From positions 1 through 19,357 of the forward strand of contig DASYUM010000315.1 of NCBI GenBank assembly GCA_036001225.1: a stretch of DNA of 19,357 nucleotides, in the 5' to 3' direction. How positions within the stretch are numbered: position 1 is the first letter of the stretch; every line of letters starts with the position of its first letter. The position numbers and the translations under genes are program-made. A model generated the notes under the pieces. The model did not search any database and had not been told where the DNA came from. It saw only the letters and a program-made list of their open reading frames with translations. The DNA comes from DASYUM01 sp036001225. Lineage in GTDB: Bacteria > Methylomirabilota > Methylomirabilia > Rokubacteriales > DASRDR01. This document shows positions 11,560 through 19,357 of the stretch, piece by piece.

Positions 11560-12993
11560 ATGAGAGCTGTCTCTACCTGGCCCGCCCGAGCGGGGCTCGT
11601 GCTCCTGGTCGTGCTGCTCACCCTGCCGCTCGGAGCCCTGACCTCGGTCGCCCAACTCGCCCCGGCCCGGCCCGCGCCCGCCATTCCCGGGCCACTTCCC
11701 GAGTCCTATCCCTGGATGCGTCTGGCCGAGAGTCTGACGCCGGCCGTTGTCAACGTCCGCACCACCGGCGAGGCCGCCCGGGGCCGCGAGCCCGGCGAAG
11801 AAGCCGTGCCGGAGCCGTTCCGGTCGGAGCGGCCCTCGCGGCCGATGCGCGGGCTCGGCTCGGGGTTCGTGATCGACGCCGGCGGGTACGTCGTGACGAA
11901 TCATCACGTCGTCGATGGCGCCAAGTCCGTCGAGGTGACCCTGAACGACGGCCGGAAGCTGCCGGCCAAGGTCGTCGGCAGCGATCCCGAGACCGACATC
12001 GCCCTCCTCAAGGTCGAGGCCACCGGCCTACCGACCATTCCCCTCGGCGACTCCGGCGCGCTCCGGGTGGCCGAGCCGGTAATGGCCATCGGCAACCCCT
12101 TCGGTCTCGACCACACGGTGACGGTCGGGATCATCAGCGGCACCGGCCGTGTGATCGGCGCCGGGCGCTACGACGACTTCCTCCAGACCGACGCCGCGAT
12201 CAATCCCGGCAACTCCGGCGGCCCCCTCATCAACACGCGCGGGGAAGTGGTCGGCATCGCGACCGCCATCGTGAGCCGGAGCGGCGGCTTCCAGGGGGTC
12301 GGGTTCGCGATCCCCATCGACCTGGCCAAGCCGATCCTCCAGCAGTTGCGGACGGCGGGGCGGGTGACGCGGGGCTGGCTCGGGGTCTCCATCCAGCCGC
12401 TCACGCCGGAGCTGGCGAAGTCGTTCGGGCTCGGCGAATCGAAGGGCGCGCTGATCGCCTCGGTGAGCCCGGGCTCGCCGGCCGAGCGGGCCGGGGTCAA
12501 GCCCGGTGACGTGATCGTCGCCTACAACGGGAAGCCGGTGGACACGCCCCGCGTCCTGCCGGGGCTCGTCGCCAACACCGAAGTCGGCAAGGGTGTCGAG
12601 CTGACCGTCTTGCGGGAGGGAAAGCCGCGCTTGCTCCGGGTCATGGTCGGCAACCTCGCCGACGCCCGCGAAGCTCGCGGGCCGGCGGCCCCGGCGACCG
12701 AAAGCCGCGTCGCCGCCCGGCTGGGCCTCGAGCTGCGGGAGTTGACGCCCGACCTGGCCCGTCGGCTCGGCGTGTCGAGCGAGACGGGCGTGGTCGTGAG
12801 CGACGTGCGGCCCGACTCGCCGGCGGCCCAGGCCGGCATCGCCGAGGGCGACGTGATCCGCGAGGTCAACCGAACGCCGATCCGCGGCCTCAAGGACGTG
12901 GAGAAGGGCATGGCCCGGGCGACCGACGGCAACGTGCTCTTGCGGGTCGAGCGCCAGGGGTCGGAGCGCTACGTCGTGATCGAGGTCGGCTAA
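11560..12993 (+). CDS. HtrA/DegP-type periplasmic serine endoprotease with two PDZ domains
   Basis: A 477-residue Deg protease for envelope protein quality control. The signal peptide is residues 1 to about 31 (hydrophobic LVLLVVLLTLPLGALTSV). The trypsin-like domain (about 52-250) holds the complete triad: His116 in TNHHVV, Asp146 in DPETDIALLK and Ser219 in GNSGGPL. PDZ1 spans about 268-365 (GWLGVSIQPLTPELA, GVKPGDVIVAYNGKPV). PDZ2 spans about 385-475 and is degenerate at its start but keeps AGIAEGDVIREVNRTPI. Length is usual for DegP/DegQ/MucD. ATG 11560 is backed by AGGAGGAG 8-9 bases upstream and by the signal peptide. The gene converges with treY across a shared repeat-derived double hairpin. 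Confidence 0.95.
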   Translation: MRAVSTWPARAGLVLLVVLLTLPLGALTSVAQLAPARPAPAIPGPLPESYPWMRLAESLTPAVVNVRTTGEAARGREPGEEAVPEPFRSERPSRPMRGLGSGFVIDAGGYVVTNHHVVDGAKSVEVTLNDGRKLPAKVVGSDPETDIALLKVEATGLPTIPLGDSGALRVAEPVMAIGNPFGLDHTVTVGIISGTGRVIGAGRYDDFLQTDAAINPGNSGGPLINTRGEVVGIATAIVSRSGGFQGVGFAIPIDLAKPILQQLRTAGRVTRGWLGVSIQPLTPELAKSFGLGESKGALIASVSPGSPAERAGVKPGDVIVAYNGKPVDTPRVLPGLVANTEVGKGVELTVLREGKPRLLRVMVGNLADAREARGPAAPATESRVAARLGLELRELTPDLARRLGVSSETGVVVSDVRPDSPAAQAGIAEGDVIREVNRTPIRGLKDVEKGMARATDGNVLLRVERQGSERYVVIEVG

Positions 12994-13079
12994 GAGGCTG
13001 TCCGAGCGGCGGCTTTTGCCGCCGCAATTATTTCCCGGGGGAGGTCTCGGAGGGGGCCGTCGAGGCCCCCTCCGAAGAA
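12991..13079 (-). repeat. Short repeat copy lacking the core palindrome; bidirectional terminator
   Basis: On the reverse strand, hairpin 1, CGGAGGGGGCC/GGCCCCCTCCG (13074-13048), begins 5 bases after the treY stop. GAGACCTCCCCC, AAATAATT, and hairpin 3, GCGGCGGC/GCCGCCGC with an AAAA loop (13025-13006), follow; the end GGACAGCCTCTTA overlaps the stop codon of the HtrA gene. Compared with the full copies, the core palindrome and the long tail are missing. Seen from the HtrA side, the second hairpin is followed by AATTATTT, a terminator-like tail. Confidence 0.8.
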
Positions 13080-15980
<2,901 letters not shown>

Positions 15981-16057
15981 TGCGGGGACTCCGATATCGA
16001 TCTCGGGGCCGGCCGCCGCGGGGATGGCGGTCGCCAGGTCTTCCGGACCTCGTTTCC

Positions 16058-16063
16058 AGTGTA
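16058..16063 (-). promoter_or_regulatory. Possible -10 box for treY
   Basis: On the reverse strand TACACT (16063-16058) fits a -10 hexamer. No convincing -35 is found at 16-18 bases. It would give a leader of about 70 nt to the TTG start. Confidence 0.3.
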
Positions 16064-16165
16064 CCGTGGCTTGGCCTGTCCTGCCGGATGAGAAGCTTCG
16101 CAGCGGGGCCCGCCCCTTTGGGCGGCCTCGCGGGCCGGCCTCCCCCCGGGCGTCCGGGGGCCCGC

Positions 16166-16194
16166 TGGACGCGTGTGAGGCATCCTGCTAGAGT
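16166..16194 (+). promoter_or_regulatory. Sigma70-type promoter for the 16227-19130 genes
   Basis: TGGACG (16166-16171), 17-base spacer, and TAGAGT (16189-16194) as part of the extended element TGCTAGAGT. The predicted start near 16201 gives a 26-nt leader to ATG 16227. It probably drives all three tightly spaced downstream genes. Confidence 0.7.
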
Positions 16195-16226
16195 GGCCGG
16201 GCTGATTCGACCTGGCGAGCGACCGG

Positions 16227-16577
16227 ATGCCAATCCTGTTCGTCGTCAAGCGGTCCCGACCGGCGCTCTTCCGCGCCCTCCGGCGGCTGGTCGCCAAGCC
16301 GGGGCTGGTAGCGGTGCTCCTCGAACGCCGGCGGCGCGAGCGGCGACTGCGCCACGCTCCGATCGGCTTCGACGACCGCCGGGCCCTGAGCCTGCGCCAG
16401 CCGCTGGACGCCGACGGCGTGCGGACGTGGACCGGGCTCGGGTTCGTCGTCCTCAAGCTGCACGCGCTGCCCGACCTGACACCGGTGGGGCCGGCGGGCC
16501 GCCGGCCGGCGCGGCGAGGGAGCGACGCCGGAGGGCGACCCGCGAGCCGGCGGGGGGCGCGCCGCCCGCGGAAATAG
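16227..16577 (+). CDS. Small basic protein, unknown function
   Basis: A 116-residue protein with a strongly positive charge. Residues 1-85 look like a real domain: MPILFVVKRSRPALFRALRR, then VAVLLERRRRERRLRH, then a strand-like WTGLGFVVLKLHALPDL. The last 30 residues are low-complexity Arg/Gly/Pro/Ala and may be disordered. I recognise no family. Support for expression comes from the good promoter just upstream and from its position 13 bases before the CocE-type hydrolase gene. Nucleic-acid binding would suit the charge, but that is only a guess. There is no membrane segment or cysteine motif. Confidence 0.55.
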   Translation: MPILFVVKRSRPALFRALRRLVAKPGLVAVLLERRRRERRLRHAPIGFDDRRALSLRQPLDADGVRTWTGLGFVVLKLHALPDLTPVGPAGRRPARRGSDAGGRPASRRGARRPRK

Positions 16578-16590
16578 GCGGGCGCGCCAC

Positions 16591-18348
16591 GTGGCACCCG
16601 CAGCGTCCGGCGCCCGCCCGCTCCACCGCGTCCGGACCAGGCTCGGCCTCGCCGTCCCCATGCGGGACGGCGTCCGGCTCTCGACCGACGTCTACCTGCC
16701 GGAGGACCCGGGGCCGTTTCCGGTCATCCTGATCCGGACCCCGTACAACAACAACCTGGAGGCGCAGGTCCAGGACGCCGTCTACTTCGCCCAGCGCGGC
16801 TATGCGGTCGCGATCCAGGACGTCCGCGGCCGCTTCGACTCGGAGGGCGAGTGGTCGCCGTTCGTCCATGAGGCCCAGGACGGCTACGACACCCAGGAGT
16901 GGTGTGGCACCCAGCCGTGGTCCACCGGGAAGGTGGGAACCAGCGGGGCCTCCTACGTCGCGTTGACCCAGTGGCTGCCGGCCCCGCTCCGCAACCCGCA
17001 CCTGGCCGCGATGGCGCCCCGGGTCGGCTTCTCGAACCTCTATCACAACTGGGTGTACACCGGCGGGGCGTTCCAGCTCGGCTTCAATCTCCGCTGGGGC
17101 GCCATCCAGATGCACACGCGGACCAACCAGGTCCAGTACCTGTGGATGCCGCCCGAGCAGCACCTCTCCACGCTCTTCTGGCACCTGCCGCTCATCACCA
17201 GCGACGAGAACGCCGGCCGCCGGTGCGAGTTCTACCGGGAGTGGATGCGCCATCCGGCCTACGACTCGTACTGGGAGAAGCTCGGCAACATCGAGCGAGA
17301 CTACGACCAGATCGACGTGCCCGCCTACGGCGTCGGCGGCTGGTACGACGTGTTCCTGCAGTCCACGCTCAACAACTTCATGGGCGTCCGGGCCCGCGGG
17401 TACTCCGACCGCGCCCGCCGGGGTCAGAAGGTCCTGGTCGGCCCCTGGATCCACGACCTCGGCGCCCGCGGCACCTGCAGCCGGACCGGGGACGTCGATT
17501 TCGGCCCGGCCGCGCTGGTGAATCTGCGCGAGGAGGAGCTGCGCTGGTTCGACTACTGGCTGCGGGGGATCGACACCGGCATCACGCGGGAGCCCGCGGT
17601 GCGCGTCTTCGTGATGGGCGCCAACCGCTGGCGGACGGCCGACGAGTGGCCGATCCCCGGTACCCGCTACGTCGAGCACTACTTCCACAGCGGCGGGCGC
17701 GCCAACTCGCTCTTCGGCGACGGCCGGCTGGACCGGCGCCGGCCCGAGGCCGAGCCGCCCGACCGCTTCGGATACGACCCGCGCGACCCGGTCCCGACCC
17801 TCGGCGGCAGCACCTGCTGCGGCGAGGACATCACGCCGGTACCGATGGGACCCCGCGACCAGCGACCGGCCGAGTGGCGCCCGGACGTCCTCTGCTACAC
17901 GACGCCGCCGCTCCCGGCCGACGTCGAGGTGACCGGGCCCATCAAGGTCGTGCTGTGGGCCGCCTCCACGGCGTCCGACACCGATTTCACCGCCAAGGTC
18001 GTGGACGTCTCGCCGACCGGATTCGCCATGAACGTCGCCCAGGGGATCATCCGGGCGCGCTTCCGGGAGTCGTGGGAGGCGCCGACTCTCCTGGAGCCGG
18101 GGCGGATCTACCGCTACGAGATCGACTGCTGGTCCTCGTCGAACTGCTTCCTCCCGGGGCACCGCATCCGCGTGGAGATCGCGTCCTCGAACTTCCCCCA
18201 GTTCGACCGGAACCCCAACACCGGCCACGCCTTCGCGCTGGACGCCGAGCTCTCGCCGGCCACCCAGACCGTCTACCACGACGCCGCCCATCCCTCGCAC
18301 ATCGTGCTGCCGGTGATCGACGCGCCGCGCGACCCGACCGCCGGATGA
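16591..18348 (+). CDS. CocE/NonD family alpha/beta hydrolase (X-Pro dipeptidyl-peptidase S15-like)
   Basis: A 585-residue serine hydrolase. The N-terminal part has the family hallmark VPMRDGVRLSTDVYLP (about 22-37) and AIQDVRGRFDSEGEW. The likely triad is Ser121 in GTSGASYVALT, Asp253 in GWYDVFLQS and His288 in GPWIHDL, as in cocaine esterase. The usual G-x-S-Y-x-G elbow is G-A-S-Y-V-A here, a mild variation. From about 330 the jelly-roll domain contains VTGPIKVVLWAASTASDTDFTAKVVDV and LPGHRIRVEIASSNFPQFDRN. Esters, amides or acylated peptides are family substrates; the one used here is unknown. No signal peptide is seen. GTG 16591 has only a weak ribosome binding site. The stop overlaps the SDR start (ATGA). 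Confidence 0.93.
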   Translation: MAPAASGARPLHRVRTRLGLAVPMRDGVRLSTDVYLPEDPGPFPVILIRTPYNNNLEAQVQDAVYFAQRGYAVAIQDVRGRFDSEGEWSPFVHEAQDGYDTQEWCGTQPWSTGKVGTSGASYVALTQWLPAPLRNPHLAAMAPRVGFSNLYHNWVYTGGAFQLGFNLRWGAIQMHTRTNQVQYLWMPPEQHLSTLFWHLPLITSDENAGRRCEFYREWMRHPAYDSYWEKLGNIERDYDQIDVPAYGVGGWYDVFLQSTLNNFMGVRARGYSDRARRGQKVLVGPWIHDLGARGTCSRTGDVDFGPAALVNLREEELRWFDYWLRGIDTGITREPAVRVFVMGANRWRTADEWPIPGTRYVEHYFHSGGRANSLFGDGRLDRRRPEAEPPDRFGYDPRDPVPTLGGSTCCGEDITPVPMGPRDQRPAEWRPDVLCYTTPPLPADVEVTGPIKVVLWAASTASDTDFTAKVVDVSPTGFAMNVAQGIIRARFRESWEAPTLLEPGRIYRYEIDCWSSSNCFLPGHRIRVEIASSNFPQFDRNPNTGHAFALDAELSPATQTVYHDAAHPSHIVLPVIDAPRDPTAG

Positions 18349-19130
18349 ATCTCGGACTGGCGGGGAAGGTCGCCGTCATTACGGGCGCCAGCGACGGGCT
18401 CGGGCGCGCCACGGCCGAGCGGCTGGCCGAGGAGGGCGCGGCGGTCGCGCTCTGCGCGCGGGGGGCCGAGCGGCTGGCCCGGGTGGCCGAGGCGATCCGC
18501 AAGGCCGGCGGTCAGGCGCTCGATTGCCCGGCCGACGTCAGCCGGCCGGCCGACCTCGAGCGGTTCGTCCACGCCACGCTGGAGCGCTTCGGCCGGATCG
18601 ACATCCTGGTCAACAACGCCGGCACCTCGGCCGCCCATCCGTTCGAGACCGTGGACGACGCCGCCTGGCAGGCCGACCTCGACCTCAAGCTCTTCGCCGC
18701 CATCCGCTGCACCCGCCTTTGCCTGCCCGCCCTGCGGCGGGCCGGCGGCGGGCGCGTCATCAACATCCTCAACATCGGAGCCAAGGAGCCGGCGGCCCGC
18801 TCGCTGCCGACCGCCGCCAGCCGCGCGGCCGGCCTGGCGGTGACCAAGGCGCTGTCGAAGGAGCTGGCTGGCGACGGCATCCTGGTGAACGCGGTCTGCA
18901 TCGGGCTCGTCAAGAGCGGGCAGTGGGAGCGGCGCTGGGAGCGACAGGCCCGACCGGGCACGCTCGACGAGTTCTACGCGGAGCTGGCCCGTGAGCGCGG
19001 GGTGCCGGTCGGGCGGGTCGGCGAGGCCAGCGAGCTCGCGGCGGTGGTCGCCTTTCTCGCCTCCGACCAGGCCGCCTACATCACGGGCGTCGCCATCAAC
19101 TTCGACGGCGGGCTGGCCGGCGTCGTCTAG
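18345..19130 (+). CDS. SDR-fold protein with replaced catalytic tetrad
   Basis: A 261-residue Rossmann-fold member of the short-chain dehydrogenase/reductase superfamily. The cofactor motif TGASDGLG (13-20), CPADVS (residues 61-66) and NNAG (90-93) are intact, so dinucleotide binding is plausible. The active-site positions are not conserved. Ungapped alignment to the classical pattern puts Asp113 at the Asn site, Asn143 at the Ser site, Thr156 at the Tyr site and Arg160 at the Lys site of YxxxK. The C-terminal YITGVAINFDGG is normal. Ordinary hydride-transfer chemistry is therefore doubtful; the protein may use other residues or have a binding role. ATG 18345 overlaps the hydrolase stop by 4 bp, so the two are coupled. 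A full repeat element follows the stop. Confidence 0.92.
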   Translation: MNLGLAGKVAVITGASDGLGRATAERLAEEGAAVALCARGAERLARVAEAIRKAGGQALDCPADVSRPADLERFVHATLERFGRIDILVNNAGTSAAHPFETVDDAAWQADLDLKLFAAIRCTRLCLPALRRAGGGRVINILNIGAKEPAARSLPTAASRAAGLAVTKALSKELAGDGILVNAVCIGLVKSGQWERRWERQARPGTLDEFYAELARERGVPVGRVGEASELAAVVAFLASDQAAYITGVAINFDGGLAGVV

Positions 19131-19328
19131 TTACCTCGGAGGGGTGTCGGAACACCCTCCGAGGCCTCCCCAGGAGAAGACCGCGCCGCAGGACGTCGCG
19201 GGGCTGGAGGGCGCGACGAGGCGCGCGAACCCAAAGATTGCGCGGGCAAAGCCCGCGGGCGGAGCGGACCACCTGGCGGTCGGCGGTACTGCCGACGGTC
19301 GGCGCCCGATTTGCCCGACAGGCTCCTA
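19131..19328 (+). repeat. Structured 3'-end repeat element, full-length copy 2
   Basis: The element begins just after the SDR stop. Hairpin 1 pairs CCTCGGAGGGGTGT (19134-19147) with ACACCCTCCGAGG (19152-19164), with one bulged G. CCTCCCCAGGAG and then the first 17 bases of the core palindrome (19191-19207) follow; the right arm is replaced by unrelated sequence. GCGCGAACCCAAA, hairpin 3, CGCGGGC/GCCCGCG (19240-19256), GCGGAGCGGACCA and the terminal GGCTCCTA (19321-19328) complete the match to 11222-11418. Stem bases differ from copy 1 but still pair. The last 29 bases of the window after it hold nothing recognisable. Confidence 0.82.
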
Positions 19329-19357
19329 CGCGGGGACCGGCGGCTCAGTCGAGCGAC

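Noticed and set aside
16453..18300. Reverse-strand open frame of 615 codons opposite the CocE-type hydrolase
   Set aside because: It is a mirror-frame shadow of a gene with a clear catalytic triad; its composition is low complexity and no motif is seen.

Overview
This window reads as a stretch of chromosome from a very GC-rich, Gram-negative-type bacterium. The evidence is the lipobox lipoproteins, a periplasmic HtrA protease, and near-exclusive G/C at third codon positions. Gene content and style (tandem nitrate/taurine-type ABC permeases, CocE-type hydrolase, many short uncharacterised proteins, many GTG/TTG starts) resemble uncultured lineages such as Candidatus Rokubacteria/Methylomirabilota. 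That placement is an impression, not a computed result. No phage, integrase, transposase, CRISPR or rRNA gene is visible.

Layout. (1) 1-1505: tRNA-Val(UAC) and tRNA-Asp(GUC), each with a near-consensus promoter, bracket three small genes; two of these carry a C-x2-C...F-H-x2-C putative zinc site. (2) 1511-3161: a leaderless cyclic-nucleotide-binding protein overlaps an AI-2E-type permease by 4 bp. (3) 3187-3807: an unrecognised reverse-strand gene, divergent from (4) 3929-7916: an ABC importer operon of two paralogous permeases, an ATPase, a small one-TM protein and an NMT1/SsuA-like binding protein. (5) 8117-8930: a hemerythrin-domain protein and a DUF2188-like small protein. (6) 9295-12993: an envelope set, comprising a GlsB-type membrane protein, M48 lipoprotein protease, glycine-zipper lipoprotein and HtrA protease. 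(7) 13080-15980: convergent maltooligosyl trehalose synthase (TreY). (8) 16227-19130: a small basic protein, a CocE/NonD hydrolase and an SDR-fold protein with all four catalytic positions replaced.

The most unusual feature is a family of interspersed structured repeats. Two copies about 195 bp long (11222-11418 and 19131-19328) start within a few bases of stop codons. They consist of a GC-rich terminal hairpin, a central 30-nt palindrome and a second hairpin, and end in GGCTCCTA. A shorter copy lacking the palindrome fills the gap between the convergent htrA-like and treY genes, and a fragment lies at 11428-11460. The hairpin stems differ between copies but change in a pairing-preserving way. 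The 30-nt palindrome also occurs, identically, at 3825-3854 and 4845-4874. There it lies in gene leaders, is followed by CCCGAAATG containing the proposed start codons, and forms inverted repeats around the first permease gene. I see no other obvious new multi-gene system.
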